NCBI RefSeq assembly: GCF_002869965.1
Contig: NZ_PEBS01000048.1
Span: 1 to 44,107 of the forward strand
Source of the DNA: Janthinobacterium sp. ROICE36
GTDB taxonomy: Bacteria; Pseudomonadota; Gammaproteobacteria; Burkholderiales; Burkholderiaceae_D
Direction: 5' to 3'
Length of the DNA: 44,107 bases
Part shown: positions 17,516 through 25,395 of the stretch, one piece after another
Numbering within the stretch: position 1 is the first letter of the stretch
How the letters are laid out: the number at the start of each line of letters is the position of its first letter
Position numbers and translations under genes: made by a program
Notes under the pieces: generated by a model
The model's input: the letters and a program-made list of their open reading frames with translations, nothing else
What the model was told of the DNA's origin: nothing
Databases searched by the model: none

Positions 17516-18307
17516 TCAGTCTGCCGTACTGGCCATCGTCTCGGCATTGTGATGACGCTGCTGCTCTTCCATCACCATTTCGCCCAGCATGCGCTTGATG
17601 CGGTTGAACTCGGGGTCGCTCGGGTCGCGCGGGCGGGGCAGGTCTATGGCCACGTCGCGCTTGATGGTACCGGGACGGTAGGTCATGACGATGGTGCGGT
17701 CGGCCAGGTAGATCGATTCCTCGATCGAGTGCGTGACGAAGACGATGGTGGTGCCGAAGACTTTCCAGATTTTCAGCAATTCATCTTGCAGGTTGCGCCG
17801 CGTCAAGGCATCCAGTGCGCCGAACGGTTCATCCATCAGCATGATGGGCGAATCGAGGGCCAGCACGCGGGCGATGGCCACGCGCTGGCGCATGCCGCCC
17901 GACAAGTCTTTCGGATAGCGGGCACGGAATTCCGTCAAGCCCAGCATGCTCAGGAGCATGTCGACCCGTTCGCGGATCTCGGCCGGCGTCTTGCCGGCGA
18001 TTTCCAGGCCGAAGGCGATATTGCTCTCAATGCTCATCCATGGGAACAGCGCGTATTCCTGGAACACCATGCCGCGGTCGGGACCGGGTTCGGTGATCAG
18101 CTTGCCGCCGGCCAGGATTTGGCCGGAAGTGGGCTGCGAAAAGCCGGCGATGGCATTGAGCAGGGTCGACTTGCCGCAGCCGGACGGCCCCAGCAGGCAG
18201 ATGAACTCGCCGCTGGCGATTTCCAGGTTGATATCCTTCAGGGCGATGACGTCCGCGCCGCCCGTGGTGAAGATTTTATTGACTGCATTGATATTGATCG
18301 TGGTCAT
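17516..18307 (-). CDS. ABC transporter ATPase, NitT/TauT (SsuB/TauB) family
   Basis: A 263-residue ATPase that energises uptake through the neighbouring permease. Walker A is GPSGCGKST, the Q loop is VFQEYALFPW, the signature LSGGMRQRV, Walker B IMLMDEPFGALD, and the switch His lies in THSIEES. These are characteristic of the nitrate/sulfonate/taurine importer family. ATG 18307 has GAGAGGAA five bases upstream; the open frame runs 12 codons further but without support. It ends the importer gene block: 11 bases separate it from the permease gene. Confidence 0.93.
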   Translation of the reverse strand: MTTININAVNKIFTTGGADVIALKDINLEIASGEFICLLGPSGCGKSTLLNAIAGFSQPTSGQILAGGKLITEPGPDRGMVFQEYALFPWMSIESNIAFGLEIAGKTPAEIRERVDMLLSMLGLTEFRARYPKDLSGGMRQRVAIARVLALDSPIMLMDEPFGALDALTRRNLQDELLKIWKVFGTTIVFVTHSIEESIYLADRTIVMTYRPGTIKRDVAIDLPRPRDPSDPEFNRIKRMLGEMVMEEQQRHHNAETMASTAD

Positions 18308-18318
18308 GGCCGTTCCTC

Positions 18319-19140
18319 TCAGTGTTCCAGGCCGCGGTGCCACTGCAGCAAATGATTATTCAGGGCATTCATGGCCATATCGATGGCCAGGCCGAACAGG
18401 CCGATGGTAAACATGCCGGCGATAATTTTGTCAGACCAGAAATACTCGCGCGCTTCCAGGATGCGGAAACCGAGGCCGCTGTTGACGGCGATCATTTCCG
18501 CCACGATCACGACGATGAAGGCCGTGCCCATGCCGATGCGCGCGCCGGCCAGGATGTAGGGCGTGGCCGCCGGCAGGATGACGCGGCGGAACATCGTCAT
18601 CTGGCTGGCGCCCAGGTTGCGCGCGGCGCGGATATAAATGCCGTCGACCTGGCGCACGCCGGCGATGGTATTCATCAGCACGGGGAAGAAGGAACCGATG
18701 CTGATCAGGAAGAAGGCAGGCGGGTTGCCCAGGCCGAACCACAAAATCGCCAGCGGGATGTAGGCGATGGGCGGAATCGGACGCAGCACTTGCACCAGCG
18801 GGTCGAACAGCTTATAGATGGTCTTGTTGGTGCCCATCAGCAAGCCCAGCGGCAAGGCCAGGCCGGCGCCGATGGCGAAGCCGCCCAGCACGCGCGACAG
18901 GCTGGCCCAGGCGTCATGCGGCAGCTCGCCGGAGAACATCCACACCAGGTAGTTGCCCGCTGCGGGCGTGTACGCTTCCATGGGGATCAGGTATTCATAC
19001 CACTTCACCAGCACGGCCACGGGCGACGGCAGGATTTGTGGATTGATCCAGCCAAACGTGGACAGCGCTTGCCAGAACAGCAGCACGGCAACGGGCACGA
19101 TGGCACCGTGCACGAAGCGTTTCATCATTTGAATATTCAT
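18319..19140 (-). CDS. ABC transporter permease, NitT/TauT (SsuC/TauC) family
   Basis: A 273-residue inner-membrane permease with about six hydrophobic helices. The EAA loop that docks the ATPase is visible as ARNLGASQMTMFRRVILPAA, followed by the usual PYILAGARIGMGTAF. The segment FWQALSTFGWINPQILPSP is typical of the SsuC/TauC N-terminus. A GAAAG motif lies seven bases before ATG 19140. It sits between the binding-protein gene (15-base gap) and the ATPase gene. The substrate cannot be told from the sequence. Confidence 0.92.
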   Translation of the reverse strand: MNIQMMKRFVHGAIVPVAVLLFWQALSTFGWINPQILPSPVAVLVKWYEYLIPMEAYTPAAGNYLVWMFSGELPHDAWASLSRVLGGFAIGAGLALPLGLLMGTNKTIYKLFDPLVQVLRPIPPIAYIPLAILWFGLGNPPAFFLISIGSFFPVLMNTIAGVRQVDGIYIRAARNLGASQMTMFRRVILPAATPYILAGARIGMGTAFIVVIVAEMIAVNSGLGFRILEAREYFWSDKIIAGMFTIGLFGLAIDMAMNALNNHLLQWHRGLEH

Positions 19141-19155
19141 CGTGACACTTTCAGA

Positions 19156-20157
19156 TTAGCGGGGTGCGTAGGATTTCTTGGCTTTTTCCAGCAGGTCGAG
19201 CTTGACCCAATCCTGGGCGGCAGGCGGCTTGGCCATGCGGCCCACGCCGAATTTCACCATGTAGTCGGTGGTCAGTTGTACGTGGCTCTGCGTGATGTCT
19301 TCCGTGAAGATGGCGTTGTCGATGGCATCGCGGTAATCCTCGGACGTGATCTGGTTTTTGAACATCGACTCGCGCACATATTTTTCCGCCAGTTTCGGAT
19401 CGGCCAAAAACGCCCGAGTGGCGGCGACGAAGCAATCCATGAAGCGCTGGGCCACGGCCGGCTTTTCCTTGTACATTTTTTCCGTCATCACCAGCGCGCG
19501 CACGGGTTCGCCCAGCGGCGTGTCGTAGGGCTTGAGGATGGCCGTGCCGTATTTCTTGTGGATCGCCTGCGTGGAGTAAGGCTCGGACTGGCTCATGGCA
19601 TCGATATCCTTGGTCAGCAAGGCCTGGTTCAGGTCCGGGTAGCCCATGTACAGGATCTGCACATCCTTGCCCGGCTTGTCGGACCAGGTCAGCTTGGCTT
19701 TCGAGAGTTCCGCGAATAGCAGGATTTCCTGTGGGCCACCGCGTGTGACGCCGACTTTCTTGCCCTTCAAGTCGGCAATGCCCTTGATGTTCAGGTCGGG
19801 ACGCCCGACGATCTGCACGCCGCCCTTGGCGAAGCCGCCCACCAGGTACACGGGCAAGCCCGTGGCGCGGCCCGTGATAGCTGCTTCCAGCGCGCTGGCC
19901 GAGACGTCGATTTCACCGGCGATCATGGCCGGCACGATGTCGAGGCCCTTGGCGAAGATGCGTTCCTCGATTTTCAAGTCGTATTTCGGCGCGATTTCCT
20001 TCATGTAGGCGACGGCGCCGTAATGGGCGAATTTCAGGTTGCCCAGGCGGACCAGGTCGGCCGCGTGGACGGCCAGCGGGAATTGCGCGGCCAGTGCGAC
20101 GGCCACGGCCAGAGTCTTGGTGTTCAGGAAGGACGCGATACGGAAGGTGCTTGCCAT
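19156..20157 (-). CDS. ABC transporter substrate-binding protein, NitT/TauT family
   Basis: A 333-residue periplasmic binding protein of the NMT1/SsuA/TauA fold. A signal peptide (about residues 1-33, ending AVHA-ADL) is followed by the typical lobe motifs LDIVPAMIAGEIDVSASAL, IKGIADLKGKKVGVTRGG and AMSQSEPYSTQAIHKKYG. GGAG is eight bases before ATG 20157. It is the first gene of the importer block and lies behind a sigma-54 promoter. Binding proteins of this family take nitrate, sulfonates, aromatic acids or pyrimidine precursors, so the ligand is open. Confidence 0.92.
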   Translation of the reverse strand: MASTFRIASFLNTKTLAVAVALAAQFPLAVHAADLVRLGNLKFAHYGAVAYMKEIAPKYDLKIEERIFAKGLDIVPAMIAGEIDVSASALEAAITGRATGLPVYLVGGFAKGGVQIVGRPDLNIKGIADLKGKKVGVTRGGPQEILLFAELSKAKLTWSDKPGKDVQILYMGYPDLNQALLTKDIDAMSQSEPYSTQAIHKKYGTAILKPYDTPLGEPVRALVMTEKMYKEKPAVAQRFMDCFVAATRAFLADPKLAEKYVRESMFKNQITSEDYRDAIDNAIFTEDITQSHVQLTTDYMVKFGVGRMAKPPAAQDWVKLDLLEKAKKSYAPR

Positions 20158-20234
20158 GCTGTTGTCTCCAAAAGGTAGATGGTTTTATATAGTGGGTCAG
20201 GCTGCCGCTCTGGAGGCGGTTATGAAAATATAAA

Positions 20235-20250
20235 AGCATCTTCCGTGCCA
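20235..20250 (-). promoter_or_regulatory. Sigma-54 (-24/-12) promoter for the ABC importer operon
   Basis: On the minus strand the sequence TGGCACGGAAGATGCT matches the sigma-54 consensus TGGCAC-N5-TTGC with one mismatch. The invariant GG (20249-20248) and GC (20237-20236) are separated by exactly ten bases, as required. Transcription would start near 20224, giving a leader of about 67 bases to the binding-protein start. Confidence 0.8.
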
Positions 20251-20341
20251 GTGGAGCGCATTTTGGGTTTTATTGCAAGTGATTGTTTATAAAGGTTTAA
20301 TTTGAATTTGTTGAAAATGGGAAATATCGATATTCCGTCTT

Positions 20342-20379
20342 TCCGCACGGTGAGGCCAAAGACTGTGCGGATTGCCGCA
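20342..20379. promoter_or_regulatory. Upstream dyads, probable binding site of the DctD-like activator
   Basis: TCCGCAC (20342-20348) and GTGCGGA (20365-20371) are a 7-bp inverted repeat with a 16-base spacer. The second half overlaps a tighter dyad, TGTGCGGATTGCCGCA (20364-20379). The dyads lie about 92-130 bases upstream of the -24 element, where enhancers of NtrC-type activators usually sit. The TGTGCGG/CCGCA pattern recalls published DctD sites as I remember them. A separate perfect palindrome, AATATCGATATT, lies at 20323-20334. Confidence 0.55.
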
Positions 20380-20455
20380 TTTTTAGCGCTCGGCTTCGAT
20401 GCTGGCTTGCGGGTTCATTGCAGCTGAACCTAAATGGCGCGGCCGACTCCAATCG

Positions 20456-20490
20456 TAAAAAAACGCGTTGCAAACAGGCTGGCAACGCGT
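20456..20490 (-). terminator. Rho-independent terminator behind the small lipoprotein gene
   Basis: ACGCGTTGC (20463-20471) and GCAACGCGT (20482-20490) pair perfectly over nine bases with a 10-base loop. On the minus strand the stem is followed by seven T. It ends the lipoprotein transcript 63 bases after its stop and insulates the sigma-54 promoter region beyond it. Confidence 0.9.
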
Positions 20491-20552
20491 AACTCCCCCG
20501 TGGAGTAGGGATGGCGCCGCATGGGCGCCTGATCGATCGCCGGTTGGCGGGT

Positions 20553-20789
20553 TTATTTCGGCGCCGTGGTGGGCGGCAGTGCTGGCGCGGTGGCCGGATC
20601 GGTCAGCGGCGCAGGCGGCGTCGTGCTGCCAGGACCCGTTTCCGGCATGGCAGGCGTGACGGGAGCAGGCATCACTTGAGGGGCGGACGAGGGGTTGGGC
20701 GCCGTTTCGGGCAGCGGCGCTTCAGCCGGTTTCTTACAGGCGGACAGGGTGACGAGCAAGGCGGCGGCCAGCAGGGTAGGCATTTTCAT
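20553..20789 (-). CDS. Small proline-rich lipoprotein
   Basis: A 78-residue predicted lipoprotein: signal peptide MKMPTLLAAALLVTLSA with the lipobox LSAC (Cys18), then two Lys and a tail of Pro, Ala and Thr with no visible fold. AAGGAAA precedes ATG 20789; the open frame upstream to 20873 has no signal sequence and is rejected. The mature protein is probably a short flexible string tethered to a membrane. Function unknown. Confidence 0.7.
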   Translation of the reverse strand: MKMPTLLAAALLVTLSACKKPAEAPLPETAPNPSSAPQVMPAPVTPAMPETGPGSTTPPAPLTDPATAPALPPTTAPK

Positions 20790-21149
20790 GAAGTTTCCTT
20801 TGCAAGAGTCGAAATAGCGCGATGCGGGCGGCGGGCGCCGCGCGCGAAGCTTGAATTTATTGCAATAGCGCATCCGCTTCTGTTCGCTATTTCACTTTGC
20901 GCCATGCATGGGGCGCAGAGTGGGAGCGCGGCGTTTTCCTGGATGCTATTTTTCGATGTCATGAGAGAAAGAATTCAGTAGGGCAATATTTTTCACTTTC
21001 TTGCTTCTAATGTTCGTTAACGCACAGACCAACTGTGTGCACGGTGGCATTCTGTGTGCAGACGCTCAGGATTTGTGGTGTTCTGGTATAAAAATTGCCA
21101 AGAACTTAACAATCCGGGCTACCGGCAATCGTTTAAAAGGAGTATTCAA
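20790..21149. other. Divergent intergenic region with repeats and an extended -10 promoter
   Basis: 360 bases lie between the divergent lipoprotein and winged-helix genes. On the plus strand TGGTATAAA (21084-21092) is an extended -10 element without an obvious -35. Upstream of it are CTGTGTGCA at 21033-21041 and again at 21052-21060, and an opposed CACAG at 21023-21027. AAAAGGAG at 21135-21142 is the ribosome site of the winged-helix gene. I see no gene in the region. Confidence 0.5.
21022..21060 (+). repeat. CTGTG repeats upstream of the winged-helix gene promoter
   Basis: CACAG (21023-21027) faces CTGTG (21033-21037), and the 9-mer CTGTGTGCA is repeated 19 bases later, roughly two helical turns apart. 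The set ends 24 bases before an extended -10 element, a usual place for a regulator to bind. It could be an autoregulatory operator. Confidence 0.45.
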
Positions 21150-21770
21150 ATGCATGCAATGACTCAGTCTCACGTGAAGAGCGAATTAAAGGCAGCGCAC
21201 CAGGAACTTCGTAGCCCCGAAAAAGGCTCGCAAATGGTAGAACGGGCAGCACCCATTCCCCCGGAGCGCATGAATCCCATTTCCATGGCACCGATCGAGC
21301 GCGTGCGTTCGACGTCAGCCACCCTGCGCCGCATCGAAAACATGCAAAAGCTGATCGGCGAACTGTCGCTGCACGAGATGCTGGCCGATGAAATCGCCTG
21401 GTTCCTCAAGTTTTCGCCATCGGGCGCCCGCAAATACATCCGCGACTTGCGCGAAGCGGGCGTGATCGAACTGGCACGCTACATCGAAGGCACCGCCACT
21501 TACCTGGGCAAGGCAGTGTACCAGCTGACGCCAGACCCTGAGCGCGTGCGCGCCTTCCTGGCCGCCATCGTCCAGCCGAAACGCGAAGGTGCGCCACCGC
21601 GCAAAGACCGTCCGGGCCTGCGCGAGCAAAGCATGGCAGGCAGCGGCCGCCACTTCCACATCCTGGCCGATGATACGCATTACGCCATCCGCGTCAACCG
21701 CGGTCCCGTGACGCGCGATCCCTTGGTTGCCGCCCTGTTTGGCGCTCCACAGCAAAAAACGGCCGAGTAA
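21150..21770 (+). CDS. Probable winged-helix DNA-binding protein
   Basis: A 206-residue basic protein. Residues about 65-140 read as a winged helix-turn-helix: IENMQKLIGELSLHEMLADE, then FSPSGARKYIRDLREAGVIE as the recognition unit, and a wing around YIEGTATYLGKAVYQL. The flanks are polar and disordered-looking, and the C-terminus (HYAIRVNRGPVTRDPLVAAL) is a separate motif I do not recognise. ATG 21150 is chosen because AAAAGGAG precedes it at the right distance; the frame is open further upstream without signals. A terminator follows directly, so it is monocistronic. It is likely a transcription regulator, possibly of its own promoter. Confidence 0.65.
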   Translation: MHAMTQSHVKSELKAAHQELRSPEKGSQMVERAAPIPPERMNPISMAPIERVRSTSATLRRIENMQKLIGELSLHEMLADEIAWFLKFSPSGARKYIRDLREAGVIELARYIEGTATYLGKAVYQLTPDPERVRAFLAAIVQPKREGAPPRKDRPGLREQSMAGSGRHFHILADDTHYAIRVNRGPVTRDPLVAALFGAPQQKTAE

Positions 21771-21809
21771 AACCTATCGGTTTTGGCAGCTGTTGTGATG
21801 TTGTAATGA

Positions 21810-21834
21810 AAGCCGGGTTACGCCCCGGCTTTTG
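21810..21834 (+). terminator. Rho-independent terminator behind the winged-helix gene
   Basis: AGCCGGG (21811-21817) pairs with CCCGGCT (21824-21830) around TTACGC and is followed by a short T run. It lies 40 bases after the stop codon at 21770. Confidence 0.85.
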
Positions 21835-21944
21835 GCGTTGCACGCGGCGCTTTGATCTGCTCTGATTGAAAAGACTGCAAGCATCCCCATGTGGGCTGGA
21901 CTGCCCGCCCGTCCCGATGCGGGTTCATTCGAAGGAGCTTGTCC

Positions 21945-22010
21945 TTGTTTGCCTACGCCGTCTGCCATTGCCCCATTGCCCTCGTTGTCCTGAAGCGGGC
22001 CGCCGCATGA
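21945..22010 (+). CDS. Possible leader peptide overlapping the mtfA start
   Basis: A 21-codon frame starting TTG 21945, seven bases after a strong GAAGGAG site (21931-21937), encodes LFAYAVCHCPIALVVLKRAA plus a final Ala and stops at TGA 22008-22010. The stop overlaps the mtfA ATG (ATGA). The mtfA start itself has no good ribosome site, so coupling through this short frame is plausible. It could also be chance. Confidence 0.3.
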   Translation: MFAYAVCHCPIALVVLKRAAA

Positions 22011-22879
22011 ACCCGCTGCTATGGATCGCCTTCGTCACGGCCGCCATCGTCTTTTCGCTGTGGTTCCCCCGCTGGCGTTTGACGCGGGCCCTGGCCAAGC
22101 CCTTGCCGCCCGAAGGCCTGGCCGTGCTGGAAAAGAATATTCCCGTGTTTGCGCGTATGCCTGCCCCGCTGCAGGAACAATTGCGCCATCTCGTCGTGCA
22201 ATTCCTGTACCAGAAGAAATTCGTCGCTTGCGGCGGCCTGGAGATCACGGACGAAATGCGCTACACCATCGCCGGCCAGGCTTGTTTGCTGCTGCTGAAT
22301 CGCCAGACCCAGGTGTATCCGGAACTCGACACCATCCTCGTGTATCCCACGGAATTCATCGTTACGCGCAATGAAGTGGGGCCGGGCGGCGTGGTGACGC
22401 CATCGGCGAATGGCTTGTTGGGCGAATCCTGGGGCGATGGCCGCGTGGTGCTGGCCTGGGACCACGTGCAGCGCGGTGCAGCCGACTGGACCGATGGCCA
22501 CAATGTGGTGCTGCATGAATTCGCCCACCAGCTCGACAGCGAATCGGGCGCCGCAAATGGCGCGCCGTATCTGCCCAGCTTGTCCAGCTACCGCAGCTGG
22601 GCCACCGTGCTGTCGCGCGACTTCGACAAGCTGCGCCACGACGCCATGGTTCAGCAGCAAAGCGTGATGGACCATTACGGCGCCACCAATCCCGCCGAAT
22701 TTTTTGCCGTGGCCACGGAAACCTTCTTTGAAAAGCCGTACCAGATGGCCGAGCACCATGCAGAGCTGTATGCGCAATTCTTGCAGTACTACAAGGTCGA
22801 CCCGCGCGACTGGATGGCGCCGCCCGTGGAGCCGGAACACATGGCCTCGCCGTTTCCCAACTTTGCCCAGCACTGGTAA
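22007..22879 (+). CDS. mtfA: MtfA family zinc-dependent peptidase
   Basis: A 290-residue protein of the M90 (MtfA) family. In E. coli MtfA is a cytoplasmic aminopeptidase that binds the repressor Mlc and so affects glucose PTS expression. Residues 170-177 are HEFAHQLD, the HExxH zinc site (His170, Glu171, His174), and the third ligand should be the Glu of VATETFFEKP. An N-terminal hydrophobic helix (LLWIAFVTAAIVFSLWF) is typical of the betaproteobacterial form. ATG 22007 gives the usual length; the frame is open another 47 codons upstream but those residues are not family-like. It overlaps a possible leader peptide and converges with the LytTR gene 9 bases downstream. Confidence 0.93.
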   Translation: MNPLLWIAFVTAAIVFSLWFPRWRLTRALAKPLPPEGLAVLEKNIPVFARMPAPLQEQLRHLVVQFLYQKKFVACGGLEITDEMRYTIAGQACLLLLNRQTQVYPELDTILVYPTEFIVTRNEVGPGGVVTPSANGLLGESWGDGRVVLAWDHVQRGAADWTDGHNVVLHEFAHQLDSESGAANGAPYLPSLSSYRSWATVLSRDFDKLRHDAMVQQQSVMDHYGATNPAEFFAVATETFFEKPYQMAEHHAELYAQFLQYYKVDPRDWMAPPVEPEHMASPFPNFAQHW

Positions 22880-22888
22880 GCGGGGACT

Positions 22889-23578
22889 TCAGCCCAGCAA
22901 CCGCTGTTTCAGCGCGGGATAGCTGCTGCGCGAGACGGGTATGCCCGTGCTGGTCTGCGTGTCGAGTGCGTATTTGCCGCCCGCCGCGATCTGCAAGCGC
23001 TTGAAGCCCAGGCTGTTGACGAGGTAGGAGCGGTGCACGCGCAAGAAGTGGGGCGGCAGCAGGGCCATGAGCTTGTCGATAGACAAGTCATGAAAGCACT
23101 GTTCGCCGCTGCGCAGCACGATATTGCTGTAGTGGCCATCGGCTTGCACGTGGTCGATCTCGGCCATGGCGATCCATTCCAGGGCGCCCCGCTTCTTGAC
23201 GGCCAGCGAGGCCGTTTCCGTATGCCGTCCCGTATAGCGTTGCAGTGCCTTGTGCAACCGTTCGCGACTGAAAGGCTTGGCGACGAAGTCGAGCACGCCG
23301 AATTCGAAGGCCGTGATCGAGCGTTCCGCGTGGGCCGAGACGATGATGGTCTGGAACGAGGCGCTGCCGGCCTGGCGCAACAAGTCGTAGCCGTCCGCGC
23401 CGTGCAGGTGCAAGTCCAGCAGCAGCAAGTCATAGTCATGCTGCCGCAAGGCGGCTTGCGCCTGTTCCACATTGTCATGCAGCACGACATTGCTGAGGCG
23501 CGCGCCGAAATGCGCGCGCACCTCGCGTTCCAGGCCTTGCGCGAGCAGCGGTTCATCTTCCAGTATCAACACATTCAT
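22889..23578 (-). CDS. LytTR-family response regulator
   Basis: A 229-residue regulator (AlgR/LytR type). The receiver domain (1-115) has the phosphoacceptor Asp55 (LLLLDLHLHG) and the switch Lys in FVAKPFSRERL. The LytTR DNA-binding domain occupies about 125-225 (EIDHVQADGHYSNIVLRSGE, FLRVHRSYLVNSLGFKRL), a beta-rich fold that reads tandem 9-bp repeats. Its ATG overlaps the TGA of the kinase gene (ATGA), a clear operon. The divergent serine hydrolase gene, whose upstream region carries repeats, is a plausible target. Confidence 0.92.
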   Translation of the reverse strand: MNVLILEDEPLLAQGLEREVRAHFGARLSNVVLHDNVEQAQAALRQHDYDLLLLDLHLHGADGYDLLRQAGSASFQTIIVSAHAERSITAFEFGVLDFVAKPFSRERLHKALQRYTGRHTETASLAVKKRGALEWIAMAEIDHVQADGHYSNIVLRSGEQCFHDLSIDKLMALLPPHFLRVHRSYLVNSLGFKRLQIAAGGKYALDTQTSTGIPVSRSSYPALKQRLLG

Positions 23579-25248
23579 GGCGCCGCCGGCAAGGTAAAGC
23601 TGAGGCGCCAGCCTGCTGGTTGTTGTTCGCGGGCATATTCGCTGGCATAGCGGGCGGCATCGCCAAATACGGCCTGCAGGCTGGCGCGGATGTACTGTTC
23701 GCCCACGCCGCTGCCCGCATGCGGGCGCGCCTCGCCTTCCGGTACGACCAGGGTGAGCACCTGCGTTTGCGCATGTTGTGCGATGCGCAGGATAAAGGCC
23801 GCGCCATGGCGGTAGCGGTTGTGGCTGAACGCATTTTCCAGCGCCGTCAGCAACATGGCGGGCGGCACGCTGATGCCCGCCGCCTCGCCATCGAGCTGCA
23901 GGCTGCACGGTTGCTGCAGCCGCGTGCCCATGATGCTCAGATAATTGTGGCACAGGGCCAGTTCCTGCGTCAGGGCGATGCTGGGCTGCTGCGCAAATTC
24001 ATTGAGCATGCGCAACTCGGCGCCCAGCGCTTCGATGAAGGTTTCAGCGGCCTGCGGCGATTGCGCATTGAGTTCGCTGATCAGGCTGAGGGAATTCATC
24101 AGGAAATGCGGTTGCATGCTTTTGCGCAAGAGCTGGTTTTCCAGCTGCCTGGCGCGCGCCGCCTTGCTGCGGTCACGCAGCAGTTGCGCCAGCAATTGCG
24201 CGCACAGGGGCAGCAGCAAAAAGCACACGACGAGGGCGAAACCGCCTTCGGCAAACTGGCTGCCTGTCAGCAGGAACAGGGCGCAAGAGGCCAGCGCGAT
24301 CAGCGTGCCGCCACGGCTGCCCGGCAGGCGGCGCCACAGGGCGCCAAGGTTGAGCGCCAGGCTCGCCGCCAGGCCCGCTAAGAACATCAGCCAGCAGCGC
24401 GCGTCGAAATGCGCGGGCAGCACGCCGGCCAGCGCGATGCACGCCAGCAGCACTGCCGCCGCCAGCGGCCAGCGCGGCAGGCGGTAAGCCATATAAAAAT
24501 ACACGGGCAGCACGGCGGAAAACAGCCAGGTCAGGGCGCTGACGGCATACAGGCGCGGCAGGTGCAAGGGGTAGGCATAGCCGCTTACGCTGCGCCAGAG
24601 TTCCACCACCAGCAGCAGCGCCGCCACCAGGCACAGCGCGGCAAACATGGCCCAGTGCCGCTGCCGCTGGTACAGCGCCGTGAGGGCCAGGAAGAGCAGG
24701 GCAATGGCGCCCAGCGCCCCGGCCAGCAGTAGTGGCGGCAGCCGGTACCAGGCCAGCGCCGTGCGGTAATCTTGCCGCTCGACCAGGTACAGCGCATAAA
24801 ATGGCGACGGCAGGCGCGCCGGTACCTGCTGCGTCGACAGCAGCAGGCGCAGGTGGTGCGTGCCCATCGCCAACTGCTGTGGTGTCAGGTGGATGGCGAA
24901 ATCGATGTCGCCCGGGCGTTCCCCGCTGGCCTGGCGGGCCGGTTGGCCATTGCTGCCGATCCTGTCGCCATCGAGCCAGAGTTCGCTGGCGGCCAAGGCT
25001 GACAGCACCATCAGTTGCGTCGATGGCGGCGTGGCGGCCAGGGTGACATCGCGCTCGACGCACAGCAGCTGGCCCGCCTGGAGCAGTTGGTGCAGCGCGG
25101 CGGCGGGCGCGGCGCTTGTTGTGCCGCAGGCGCGCCAGCCCTCGTCCAGCGAAAGCCTGTCCATGCCCATGGCGAAAGGGGGCAAGGCCAGGCAGCAAGC
25201 GAGGCAGTAGCGCAGCAGGCAGCGAAAGAAGGAGGGCATGGCGGGCAT
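23575..25248 (-). CDS. LytS/YehU-like sensor histidine kinase
   Basis: A 557-residue membrane kinase. After an N-terminal signal-like helix there is a periplasmic domain (about 30-165, with SELWLDGDRIGSNG and HHLRLLL, resembling a jelly-roll 7TMR-DISM sensor), then seven hydrophobic helices (about 170-355). The His_kinase domain has His381 in MQPHFLMNSLSLISEL, the hallmark of LytS-type kinases, and the ATPase part has PPAMLLTALENAFSHN. The glycine box is weak (SGVGEQYIRASLQAVFG). Start ATG 25248 or ATG 25239; neither has a good ribosome site. It precedes and overlaps the LytTR regulator gene. Confidence 0.9.
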   Translation of the reverse strand: MPAMPSFFRCLLRYCLACCLALPPFAMGMDRLSLDEGWRACGTTSAAPAAALHQLLQAGQLLCVERDVTLAATPPSTQLMVLSALAASELWLDGDRIGSNGQPARQASGERPGDIDFAIHLTPQQLAMGTHHLRLLLSTQQVPARLPSPFYALYLVERQDYRTALAWYRLPPLLLAGALGAIALLFLALTALYQRQRHWAMFAALCLVAALLLVVELWRSVSGYAYPLHLPRLYAVSALTWLFSAVLPVYFYMAYRLPRWPLAAAVLLACIALAGVLPAHFDARCWLMFLAGLAASLALNLGALWRRLPGSRGGTLIALASCALFLLTGSQFAEGGFALVVCFLLLPLCAQLLAQLLRDRSKAARARQLENQLLRKSMQPHFLMNSLSLISELNAQSPQAAETFIEALGAELRMLNEFAQQPSIALTQELALCHNYLSIMGTRLQQPCSLQLDGEAAGISVPPAMLLTALENAFSHNRYRHGAAFILRIAQHAQTQVLTLVVPEGEARPHAGSGVGEQYIRASLQAVFGDAARYASEYAREQQPAGWRLSFTLPAAP

Positions 25249-25287
25249 TGTAGCTGCTCTTTTGCAACATTTTCATCAACTTAGGTG

Positions 25288-25380
25288 CCGTTCGTGCGCC
25301 TCACGTGCATTTCGTGCACAGCCAGCCAATGATGTGTGAAAGACACTTACCATCTATCAGCGCCGTGCTGTGCACACGGC
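25288..25380. promoter_or_regulatory. Repeat cluster between the LytS-like kinase and serine hydrolase genes
   Basis: TTCGTGC occurs at 25291-25297 and 25311-25317, exactly 20 bases apart. GTGCA (25305-25309) faces TGCAC (25315-25319). GCCGTG (25362-25367) faces CACGGC (25375-25380), just before the serine hydrolase start. LytTR regulators bind paired direct repeats about two turns apart, so the first pair is a candidate site; the last dyad could also fold over the ribosome site. Confidence 0.4.
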
Positions 25381-25395
25381 ACTCACCATGGATTA

